NCBI GenBank assembly: GCA_035528235.1
Contig: DATKZB010000134.1
Span: 1-46,899 of the forward strand
Direction: 5' to 3'
Source of the DNA: DATKZB01 sp035528235
GTDB lineage: Bacteria > Planctomycetota > Phycisphaerae > FEN-1346
Length of the DNA: 46,899 bases
The notes under the pieces are model-generated. The model had not been told where the DNA came from, ran no database searches, and saw only the letters and a program-made list of their open reading frames with translations. Made by a program: the position numbers and the translations under genes. Position 1 is the first letter of the stretch, and every line of letters starts with the position of its first letter. This document shows, in pieces, positions 40,901 through 46,899 of the stretch.

Positions 40901-42730
40901 GAACGTCTGGGCGGTGACGCGCGGCAGCGTCCGCTCGACCGTCAGGCGGGCCCGATACGGCTGGCCCTCGTACCGATAGGCCAGGACGGCCGCCACGCCC
41001 GCCAGGCCGTAACGGGTCTTCTCGTTCTCGTCGAGGGGGGTGAGGCCTTCGAGCGTCTCGGGCCGGACGGTCATGTCGTCGCGGGCGTCGACGGCAATGG
41101 CGCCGACGTCGCGGGCCGCGCCGGCCACCGCGAACACGGGGAACTCGGCCGACGTGCCGGCCCACTCGCTGAACCACGTCTTGGGCACGTGAACGGCCGT
41201 GAAGTACACCTGCCGCTCGGTGCCGGCCGGTATGCCGCTGGGGAGCCGCACGTGGACGCGCGCCGTCTGGCCGGCCGCGCCGTACCGCTCGAACGGCACG
41301 GGGTTGCCGTCGGCCCCGGTAACGGCCGTCACGTCCCAGCCGGCGGGTGCCGAGAAGTCGAACGCGAAGAGTTTTTCCTCTTCGGGCACCAGGGCGAAGC
41401 CGCCGCGAACGGTCAGGCCGCCGTCCTCCAGGACGGCCAGCAGGTTGGTCGTGACGCGCAGCCGCGCGGGCGGCCGGACGAACCGCGCCGCCAGTCCGAA
41501 CGCCGCCTGCGGGGCGTAGTACGCCACCACCGGGCGGATGCGGGCCGCGCCCGGCTGGGCCTCCAGCACGGTGGCCGGCAGGGCCTTCGCCAGGACGGCC
41601 GTGTCGATGGGGATGAGGCCCTCGGGCGAGATCGCTTCGGCCTTCAGCCGGTCCTCGACGGCCAGGCCGACCACGGCCACGTGACCGACCACGTCGAGCG
41701 GTTCGAGTTTCGACAGCGCCCACGACGCCAGGTCGGGCGCGGTCCGCACGGCCGACAGGTTCAGGACGACCGTCTCGGTGGTCTCGTCGCGAAGTTGGAC
41801 GTCGAGGATGCGGCGGTCGCCCTCGGTCACGATGGCCCAGCGGGCCAGGTTGGGCGACCGCACGTCGGTTACCTCGAACCCGGCGGGCACCGCGAACCGG
41901 AAGTCGCGGACGGCCCGGTGCAGGATGCCCATCGACACGGTAACGTGCAGCCGCTCGTAGGCCGCCGTCACCTCGTCGAGCAACACGCTGCGGGCCACCA
42001 CGATGCGGTCCTTGCGCAGGAGCCGGCTGTTGAGCGTCATGACGAGCGAGACGTCGCCGCGCTGCGGCAGCACCTCGATGCGGGTGACATCGGCCTTCTC
42101 GTCGAAGACGCGGGTGACGACCGGCGCGCCGGACTTGACCTCGACGTCGCCGGGCACCGTCAGGCGCAGTCGCGCGGCAGGGGGCGTGGGCAGGCGGAAG
42201 CTCAGGATCTGCCGGGCGGCGGTCGTCTGGATCGCCGTCACCATGTCGAGAACGAGCGTGTGCCGGCCCTTGCCCTCGACGAAGAGGGTCAGGCGGCCGT
42301 CGTCGGCCAGGCCGATGGCGGCACCGTGCCCATCGAGGGTGGCGCCGCGCAGGCCCACGCCGCCCACGTCGAGGCCGATGGCGTGCAGGCCGTCCTCCAG
42401 GATGCTGACGACGAGGGTGCCGGTGATTTCGGCCCGTTCGTCGCCGGCCTTGGCGTCGTAGTCGGCCGAGACCACGAGGGCCGCCTGCGGGGGCCGGCTC
42501 TCGGCCTCCTTTTTGGCCTTCGCCAGGAGCGTCTCGTACTGCTCGCGCGACAGGAGGACGCGGTTCGGGTCGCCCTCCAGCAGGGCATTCAGGTCCTCGA
42601 ACGGGACGAAGATCTCGCGGACGATCTTTTCGGGACCGGGACCGGGCGGGGTCGGCGGTTCGGCGAGGGCCGCGGCCGGGCCGGCCAGCGCGGCCAAGAC
42701 GAGCACGAGCATGGGCAGGAGTCTACGCAT
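34952..42730 (-). CDS. Giant exported membrane-anchored protein, two fused modules, unknown function
   Basis: The 2592-residue product starts at ATG 42730 with a signal peptide (about residues 1-23) and overlaps the stop of the gene before it by 8 bp. Module 1 (1-1238) opens with REIFVPFEDLNAL and VLLSREQYETLL, has many beta-rich stretches, an acidic/Pro linker (about 1020-1120) and membrane helices at about 1144-1225. Module 2 (1239-2592) begins with a signal-like run (MVLVAAALLMTGAPAAA), then IILPYDPAS and LLVPYDKYVELW, similar beta-rich stretches, a Gln-rich helical region (about 2230-2430) and two or three closing helices. Both modules share a GKGRH segment with each other and the opening motif with the upstream protein. 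No catalytic motif or known family was recognised. It is probably anchored in the membrane with large extracytoplasmic parts. Confidence 0.88.
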   Translation of the reverse strand: MRRLLPMLVLVLAALAGPAAALAEPPTPPGPGPEKIVREIFVPFEDLNALLEGDPNRVLLSREQYETLLAKAKKEAESRPPQAALVVSADYDAKAGDERAEITGTLVVSILEDGLHAIGLDVGGVGLRGATLDGHGAAIGLADDGRLTLFVEGKGRHTLVLDMVTAIQTTAARQILSFRLPTPPAARLRLTVPGDVEVKSGAPVVTRVFDEKADVTRIEVLPQRGDVSLVMTLNSRLLRKDRIVVARSVLLDEVTAAYERLHVTVSMGILHRAVRDFRFAVPAGFEVTDVRSPNLARWAIVTEGDRRILDVQLRDETTETVVLNLSAVRTAPDLASWALSKLEPLDVVGHVAVVGLAVEDRLKAEAISPEGLIPIDTAVLAKALPATVLEAQPGAARIRPVVAYYAPQAAFGLAARFVRPPARLRVTTNLLAVLEDGGLTVRGGFALVPEEEKLFAFDFSAPAGWDVTAVTGADGNPVPFERYGAAGQTARVHVRLPSGIPAGTERQVYFTAVHVPKTWFSEWAGTSAEFPVFAVAGAARDVGAIAVDARDDMTVRPETLEGLTPLDENEKTRYGLAGVAAVLAYRYEGQPYRARLTVERTLPRVTAQTFSFFRVERDVLVAHYEIVYDVAGARTRRLALVLPETTPTALAIRGLDDVAVKEYTSETVGEKDTARRRWTALLAERQSGTVRLAVDFEQRLDQLEPEDLALPVVEADGVAYQSGLVAVEGSPELDVRIAAHPRKVDIGELVDAEYQPGRRLLGAYGFVGVPAAVRVSVARHPTLGLPPAIIQRAELATVMSADGVAQTAARFLLRTKALFLEVRLPKGSTLWSATLDSDPIKPQREADRMLLNLPAAAAGAVRDLLVVYETPVGGLGFWRGVDVPAPRLVLHAGTVGEGEEVPVADLLWRLFMPTGYKVIRSEGSVVTHEVAPPPLAVANVATALYYGSGGVDFDHGALGLVLGFGGCAAQMAAPKVQMVQNVGQRPGREVAEQLSLGGVEADEEAGGESREEFKRAEGEKNGRTGGMRSRGRVAGGKEDADRLHKRMPAGPDGDESASAAEPDAKPAEEPAPATPPPPTATTAPARPAKAPVSKKDIAKEQLRKAWALEGVASLDIRLVPTGEAVTFRSLGSEPRLDLTVADGGRIETLAWGLALAVIVVGVALTTQRVWRKAAYVVGVGLVATLIPVITARIELAMVVNGAFYAACVLIPYYLAASCVRWFAGKVRGAFVPPVVAAGMVLVAAALLMTGAPAAAEEKDGPYVVQIVPPPKPVKVPADAIILPYDPASKTGIQEAGRLLVPYDKYVELWNLAYPDKPIGAKPPPAPYALAGAAFRATLRGDEFLLVEGTLDVDVYADDYVAVPLPLEGGVLAKADLDGRPARLSVADVDPSAPQSKDAKEPPKRSFVVLYVSGKGRHRLDVAVRMRLSRRGGWRVTEGRVPAAPATALTLTVPDAGTEVRLGGVSDRAVYETKAAGEAIRTALGADGSVGVQWRPKVAEGQLDQTLTADSQAVLDVQEDSLRLVWSLHLEFRHGERDFFTVEVPAGYAVEKVEGTNVRGWELKDAAGRREVTVTLLKRAKGSEDFTVSIWQQAGQGAAPFGGQPFEVPVIGVTGAQRHTGRLVIRRSPLLDLRTVGTTGVRRDDLPAETKKKPQAGAAEVESPLGIRPFQAYAFVATPFSVRLAAEPVAARKSATVQMIVRVAERERSLEARATLSVENRPLYWARFVVPPDLDLERVLAPGAFEWALTDDGGRKVLTVYLAGGVQGQCPIVIQGKLGQDAKTLETAVPRIEVLDVERQQGDVVVQVDPAFDVRTEDLANIERVLLQQVSSWLSNDQKGLAVLALHYTRPDYAGRLVLAARQPDVACFTVTNSRVTDRSIDETILVNWTIKNAGVREVTFLLPAWMKDARIQVPLLRQKTITPVGDDGAMVRVRLELQDEVMDDLRVLVENDRLLSAGTHDVPIPVVETGRTDRRYVAIESAGRDEVVIAQQDGLESLNRQQKEWAAVAGILRGGMTQAFIVAPGAEAPRLAFQTKERAAVETVGARIGLAQTDLVMDSSGAYRGQVVYRIDNRIEQFLEVEMPQGAALWTAVVAGEPVKPTLMDDAAAPRRVRIPIVKTASGDLDYAVVLKYGGRIESLGALAWSVEFPLVRAVNINAELSQVQLYLPETHVWFDFGGTMTRVTEAGTLEAGLLSYQNKVADRLMQTLRSENPFAQMRAKSNLANVGQSLQGLQEDLKSYRGNATVQTELSSSATILQSVGREIESQEKAQRDEVGYNNDSMRELYAGQRNRRARNLVQDLSPNWKESAQKPAARPADQPQFNEAWFDQNALANKEAEAAQGKVGVRFRDSKQVEDLQRKQVQAPGQAGVQMFDNFAILGDKAGKAQEKAKQAAEPQQRGLSQAAVVERYQRKLEQRAGQQQPQTATRGTVVGGGAGGRAWGYMTHSGAAVTHGGTILALVPATGAAGPGDVAGAASLDVDLPRRGTLIQFTVPRGEVEVTARSASMPLIEGLERVGGAAVLVILIALVRRWLRGREVGLRAQAAVSTALIVLGVVGLAIGIFPVAGLLTVLVGVGMKVRLFFARRRPAAA

Positions 42731-45700
42731 GGTTCTCACCCCCTTCGCTCTGCGAGCCTTCAGCGGGCGGCGGGGCGTCCGGCTGAGGCGGCGGGGCCGG
42801 CGGCCTGGCCGCGGCGACGCGAGCGGCGCGGGCGCGGGCCGCCTCGATGGCCTCGCGGCGGGCCTTCCTGCGGGCGATGACGTGCGGGTCGCGCGGACGC
42901 GTCCACACCAGGTACCACACCAGCCAGATGACCAGAACGATGAAGATGGCGGCAAACATGACTCCGCCGGCAACCTGCCGCACGAAGTTCGGCGCAAAGA
43001 CGCCCAGCAGGACCAGCAGGACGATAAACGCCCCCGCGGCCACGCACCGCGTCGTCCACGGCCTCAGCGCCAGGGCGATGCCGATGACGAAGATGACGGC
43101 GAACACCGCCACGGCCAGCCAGTTGCCGTCCATGGCGACCAGGCGCAGGCGTCCCTCGGGCGGGGCGGCGGGCTTCAGCGTCGAGAACAGGTACGCCTGC
43201 CCGTCGGTCTGGAAAGTCTGCTCGGCGCCGCCCTCGACGTTCAGGCCCTCGCGGACCCACGCGATGAGCCCGGCGTCGGCCCTCCGGGGCACCGGGCGCC
43301 ACAGGTCTTCGCCCAGATGCCACACCACTTCCTCGGTCCACGGGCCGACGAAGCCCAGGTAGGCCCACTCGCTCGGCAGCCACGCCGACAGGTACACCTT
43401 CTGGACGGCGGGTTCCTCGGGGAAGACCGGGCACTCCAGCGCCAGGCCCGCGCCGCTGACGGTGTACCGCAGTTCCAGCAGGAACGGTTCGCCGGCCTGT
43501 TGCCCCACGAGGGGCACGAAGAAGGTGTTGCCCTCCTTGTCGCCGCGCTCGAGCGAGACGGCCCGGCCGTTGAGGCGCAGGGGTTCGGTGTCGAACTTCA
43601 CGTTCTCGGGCAGCCGCACCAGCAGCCGCTGCCGCGCACTGCGGGCCTGGTACAGCGCCTGCACGCTCACCAGGTCGCTGCGGGTCACGACGATCCGCAC
43701 GAGGGCCCGCTCGATGCAGGTGTGCTTGATATCTTCGAGTTTGTACATCGTGGCGACGACGGTCAGGGCCCAATCCTCGTGGAACTCGAAGGCCCTGGCG
43801 GCTCCGGGCACCGCGGCCCCGGGCATGAGGTCGTGTTGCGGGTCGATGGGCCGGAGGCCCTTGACCTTTCCCTCGCCCTCGGCCCGCTGGACGTCGATGG
43901 TCTCGGCCTTGGCCAGGACGATCTGGCCCCAGGCGCGGTCGGCGCCCCGGGGAATGAGGCGCGGGATGTCGAGGTTCACGCTCGTGCCGACGTCGAGTTT
44001 CTCGATCTTCTTTTCCCAGGTCAGCCTCACGCCGACCGACCCCATGAACTCGGTGTCGCCGGTCAGTCGCCAAGCCACGTAGCCGTCGGCCAGGTCGTCG
44101 GGTTTCTCGGCGATGGTCTCGTGGCGGACCGTCAGGGGCGTGACGCGGATGTCGGCGGCCAGGTCCTGCGGCACGTCGACGCGCAGGTTCTTCACGCCGC
44201 TGTACAGGACGTCGTAGAACAACTGGGCCGAGTACTTGACGACGCCCGAATCGATTCGCGCCACCAGCAGTTGCCGCGCGGTCACGTGGGGCTTGCGCCG
44301 CTCGGCCGCCAGGGCCAGCGACGCCGGCTCCTGGGTGTAGGCGAACGCCAGGACGGGCCGCTCGCCCTTGTGCTGGCCGCTCGCCATGTTCTGGATGGCT
44401 TCCTGGTGGGTGACGGTCCGCAGGCCGGCCAGTTTGCCGGGGTTGACGCGAAGGCTCTCGGGCGCGTAGACCACGAGGCGGCCCGTCTCGCGTTCGACGC
44501 TCTGGGGCGCCACGCGCGGAATGGCCAGGGGGATGTCGGCGGCCTTGCCGGTGGGCGCCAGCAGGTCGGGCTCGCGCAGGGTCTTGTGGAGTTCCACGGC
44601 CAGGGCCACGGGCCCGAGGGCCTTGCGCGAGAGGTTGACGAGAAGGCGCGTCTTGTCGGGGTCCTGGAGGTGATGCGAATCGACCTGGGCGGCCGGTATC
44701 TTGGCGACGCTCTGGCCGCGAACGCTCCGGACGTCGTAGCCGGCCGGCACGTCGATCTCGAACCGGAAGACCCCGGCCCGCTCCACCGTGTAGACCACCA
44801 GCAGGTTCACCCGCAGGGCCTCGGTGCCCAGGTGGGCCTCGACGAGCGAGTCGGCGAGGACGCGCGGCTGGATCTTCTCGACGCCCAGCGTCAGGTCGAA
44901 CGGCAGGGCGGCGTACCGGTACGAGAAGTCCCACGCGCCCTTGGCCAGGGCGGCGGGGAGTTCGGCGGCGTCGAGTTGCAGCAGGCCCGTGTGGGCGACG
45001 GCCTCGGCCCGCAGGCCCTGGCCCACCTTGACCACGATGACGCCCTGCTGGCGACCCACGCCCACCGCCTTGATGACGGGGGCCTTGACCTGGGGCATCT
45101 GCTCGGCGCTGAACTTCTCGAGGTCCAGCACGAGGCTCTGCTTTTCCTTGGCGGGCTCGAACAACTGGACGGTGATCTTCTGGACCTGGCCGGCGGGCGC
45201 CACCGACCACTCGCGGACGTTCGGGTCGAAGACGCCGGCCACTTTCTGGTCGGCGGGCACCTCGACCTCGAGGCTCCCCAGTTCCGCCCGGCTGATTTCG
45301 TACGCGAGCGTGGCCCGGGTGCGCGCGACGCCCTCCTCGATGGTCGTCTGCTGCTCGACCTGGACGCTGGCCAGCGCCGCCAGGCCCTTGGCCCCTTCGG
45401 CCTTGGGCGTCCAGTCGATGCGGACCGTGGGGGCCGCGCCCACGAACGCCAGCACGACGGTCTCGTTGGCCGCCCCGGCGGCGGGCGGAACCTCGGTAGC
45501 CGCCAGCAGCGGGTGGATGTTCACCTTGACGCCCGACTCCGGTATCCGCACCTCCCACTTGCTGACCGGGGCCTGCGGGCTCTCGAACGACACGCTGTTC
45601 TGGCCCGGGGTCTTGGTGTACGCCTTGGCGAACCCGAGCGTGAGGACCATCGCCTGGGGGGCCTTGCCCTTCTTCTCGACGAGCAACTTGTACCCGCCCT

Positions 45701-46169
45701 TGGGGTCGGCCACGATGCGGGCGGGCTCGTTGCCCAGGGCGGCCTTCGTCAGGGCCACGTCGCCCAGGCGCAGCAGCACTTCGTTCCAGCCCTCCTTGAG
45801 GACCTCGAACTTGATGGTGGCCTCGACGGTGACGACGTCCTTAGAGACGGTGGCCACGCCGGCGATCTCGGTAAGGAGGGCGTCGACGGGCAGTTTGGCC
45901 TCCTCGGGCGGGGCCGTTTTGTCGCGGGCGGCCTTCCAGAGTTCCTGGAACTTTTCGTACGGCAGGAACACGCCGCGACCTTCCTTCTCGAAGATCTCGC
46001 GGAGTTTCGAGTAGGGGATGTAGATGCTCTGCTCGCGGACGGCCTTCGCCTCTTCCGCCGACAGGGGCGCCTTGGCCTCGGGCGCGGGCGCCGCCGCAGG
46101 GGCCGCCGCGGCCCACAGGGTCGCCAGCACCAGTCCGGCCACAACCGGCCATACTCGAGAGGTTCGCAT
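42723..46169 (-). CDS. Large exported membrane-anchored protein, single-module paralogue of the giant protein
   Basis: The 1148-residue product starts at ATG 46169 (GAGGG upstream) with a signal peptide of about 27 residues. Its opening motif pair, SIYIPYSKLREIF (residues 48-60) and VFLPYEKFQELWKA (67-80), matches both modules of the next gene. The body is beta-rich, with repeated patterns such as VPADQKVAGVFDPNVREWSV and VPAGYDVRSVRGQSV that resemble a recurring sandwich-like unit. Three membrane helices lie at about 1016-1089, followed by a basic then Pro-rich cytosolic tail of 59 residues. The stop lies 8 bp inside the next gene, so translation is probably coupled. No known family was recognised. 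Confidence 0.88.
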   Translation of the reverse strand: MRTSRVWPVVAGLVLATLWAAAAPAAAPAPEAKAPLSAEEAKAVREQSIYIPYSKLREIFEKEGRGVFLPYEKFQELWKAARDKTAPPEEAKLPVDALLTEIAGVATVSKDVVTVEATIKFEVLKEGWNEVLLRLGDVALTKAALGNEPARIVADPKGGYKLLVEKKGKAPQAMVLTLGFAKAYTKTPGQNSVSFESPQAPVSKWEVRIPESGVKVNIHPLLAATEVPPAAGAANETVVLAFVGAAPTVRIDWTPKAEGAKGLAALASVQVEQQTTIEEGVARTRATLAYEISRAELGSLEVEVPADQKVAGVFDPNVREWSVAPAGQVQKITVQLFEPAKEKQSLVLDLEKFSAEQMPQVKAPVIKAVGVGRQQGVIVVKVGQGLRAEAVAHTGLLQLDAAELPAALAKGAWDFSYRYAALPFDLTLGVEKIQPRVLADSLVEAHLGTEALRVNLLVVYTVERAGVFRFEIDVPAGYDVRSVRGQSVAKIPAAQVDSHHLQDPDKTRLLVNLSRKALGPVALAVELHKTLREPDLLAPTGKAADIPLAIPRVAPQSVERETGRLVVYAPESLRVNPGKLAGLRTVTHQEAIQNMASGQHKGERPVLAFAYTQEPASLALAAERRKPHVTARQLLVARIDSGVVKYSAQLFYDVLYSGVKNLRVDVPQDLAADIRVTPLTVRHETIAEKPDDLADGYVAWRLTGDTEFMGSVGVRLTWEKKIEKLDVGTSVNLDIPRLIPRGADRAWGQIVLAKAETIDVQRAEGEGKVKGLRPIDPQHDLMPGAAVPGAARAFEFHEDWALTVVATMYKLEDIKHTCIERALVRIVVTRSDLVSVQALYQARSARQRLLVRLPENVKFDTEPLRLNGRAVSLERGDKEGNTFFVPLVGQQAGEPFLLELRYTVSGAGLALECPVFPEEPAVQKVYLSAWLPSEWAYLGFVGPWTEEVVWHLGEDLWRPVPRRADAGLIAWVREGLNVEGGAEQTFQTDGQAYLFSTLKPAAPPEGRLRLVAMDGNWLAVAVFAVIFVIGIALALRPWTTRCVAAGAFIVLLVLLGVFAPNFVRQVAGGVMFAAIFIVLVIWLVWYLVWTRPRDPHVIARRKARREAIEAARARAARVAAARPPAPPPQPDAPPPAEGSQSEGGENHA

Positions 46170-46598
46170 GATCAGGCCCTCGGAAATGGATTCATGACGA
46201 TACATTGTGGAGGAAGCCCCCGCCGTCACCGTGCGCACCGGCCGTAGGTCTCTTGAATAGACGCAGCCCCGTCGCCCCGGTTCCCCGCATTTTCGGGCCT
46301 CGCGGCCGCCCCCGCCAGCAAAAAGCCGTCAGTGGCAGCCGAACCGCGGCCAATATCCGAGCCGCGGCCAGTATCCGAGCCGCGACCGTCAGGGAGCGGC
46401 AGGCTGGCCGCGTGGCCCCAACGGCGCCGCTCGCTGGCGCTCGCGGCTAGAGCAGTTCACGCTTGATTGTAGCGATACTGGCCTTTCGCAGGTTTTGAGG
46501 ATACCGCGGGCGGATGGGGGAAGCAAGGAAGATGAAAGCGAGCCGGCCCGACGTGCCGAGAGAAGAGTTGCGAAGCGACTCGCACCGGAGGCCGGGCC
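46170..46598. other. Gene-free region between the giant operon and a transposase
   Basis: This 0.4-kb stretch must hold the promoter of the giant gene pair, reading left, but no convincing -35/-10 pair was found. It contains an 18-bp tandem repeat and an inverted repeat (46343-46448). The part next to the transposase (46449-46598) presumably includes the left end of the insertion element, but the matching right end is outside the window. Confidence 0.55.
46343..46448. repeat. 18-bp tandem repeat joined to a 23-bp inverted repeat
   Basis: CCGCGGCCA(A/G)TATCCGA recurs at 46343-46360 and 46361-46378, with a partial third copy. The third copy is the left arm of an inverted repeat: AGCCGCGACCGTCAGGGAG at 46378-46400 against AGCCGCGAGCGCCAGCGAG (complement of 46426-46448). 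The left arm resembles the odd fourth unit of repeat array 1 at 22486. Confidence 0.65.
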
Positions 46599-46899
46599 GT
46601 GGCTCGCTATACGATCTCATCGTCATTTCTGGGCGTGGTCTTGAGCGTTCGCCTGGCGTTCTCGAAGCGGTCGTGGCCGTACCTGGTCGCCTGCGCGATC
46701 CCGTGGCTCCTGTGCGCGGGGCAGCGGTCGGTAACGCGTCTTTGGGCGCTCGGGTCCCATCGGCGAAGCCGGTCGGGGTACTACCGGTTCCTGTCGGACG
46801 GCAAGTGGCGATTGGAGGTTTTCTTCCGGTGCCTGTTCGACCTGATGGTTCGGACGTTTCGGGTCTCGGAGTTGACGCTCGTGCTCGACGACACGCTTT
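46599..46899 (+). CDS. DDE-type transposase, N-terminal fragment cut by the window edge
   Basis: About 100 residues are visible from a GTG at 46599 to the last base. The pattern fits IS4/IS701-like transposases: RSVTRLWALG, then SGYYRFLSDGKWRLE, then LTLVLDDTL, where DDT would hold the first catalytic Asp. The exact IS family is uncertain. The frame opens at 46536 after a TGA, and GTG 46599 is the first plausible start. Whether it is intact cannot be judged because the rest lies outside. Confidence 0.75.
   Translation, partial: MARYTISSSFLGVVLSVRLAFSKRSWPYLVACAIPWLLCAGQRSVTRLWALGSHRRSRSGYYRFLSDGKWRLEVFFRCLFDLMVRTFRVSELTLVLDDTL

Noticed and set aside
36215..46247. Very long open frames on the + strand (2221 and 1244 codons) opposite the giant genes
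   Set aside because: They are antisense shadows caused by high GC in the third codon position. They lack signal peptides, ribosome-binding sites and recognisable motifs, while the minus-strand frames have all the expected features.

Overview
This is a high-GC bacterial chromosome segment (roughly two thirds G+C by eye), most likely from a member of the Planctomycetota. The reasons are indirect: Tat-exported Gfo/Idh/MocA oxidoreductases next to a Tat-exported TIM-barrel isomerase, a DUF5060/GH-like enzyme ending in thrombospondin type 3 repeats, very large exported proteins of unknown function, a small PTS without sugar permeases, and many intergenic hairpin repeats. No rRNA, tRNA or CRISPR array was seen. 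Class or genus cannot be read from this window.

Layout. 1-1029 (-): N-terminal third of clpB, cut by the window edge. 1030-1817: gene-free and full of palindromic repeats, with the mfd promoter. 1818-8531 (+): mfd, a PpiC-type lipoprotein foldase, a [2Fe-2S] ferredoxin, panE and a polytopic membrane protein. 8526-10508 (-): ECF sigma factor, its zinc-binding anti-sigma factor and a secreted coiled-coil protein. 10612-11028 (+): ruvX, predicted to be leaderless. 10988-13305 (-): RNase G/E and its usual DUF2344 partner. 13423-17022 (-): three exported sugar-type enzymes (TIM-barrel isomerase and two Gfo/Idh/MocA paralogues). 17113-20017 (-): hpf-ptsN-ptsH-ptsI, a regulatory PTS. 20263-27662 (+): a long housekeeping run pheA-aroF-tpiA-secG-pyrE-yicC-gmk-rpoZ-coaC-coaB. 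27759-29390: a small Cys-rich protein (-) divergent from a BaiN/HI0933-type flavoprotein (+). 29532-33769 (+): secreted glycoside-hydrolase-like protein, a beta-helix gene that has lost its 5' end, and a Pro-rich secreted protein. 34060-46169 (-): a ThiF/MoeB-like E1 enzyme behind two enormous exported membrane-anchored proteins. 46599-46899 (+): start of a transposase, cut by the window edge.

The housekeeping genes run in short co-directional blocks with overlapping start/stop codons (panE/membrane protein, sigma/anti-sigma, yicC/gmk/rpoZ, the two giant genes). Good sigma-70-like promoters (TTGNNN, 17-18 bp, TANNNT) stand in front of most blocks. At least four families of short hairpin repeats fill the spaces between genes. 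In three successive operon genes (aroF, tpiA, pyrE) the stop codon itself is supplied by a repeat, and one repeat array sits exactly where the beta-helix gene loses its N-terminus.

The least explained part is the 11.2-kb giant gene pair at 34952-46169. It encodes three related modules (one in the first protein, two fused in the second), each opening with the same short motif pair and ending in membrane helices. No function could be recognised. It is the best candidate here for an undescribed system.
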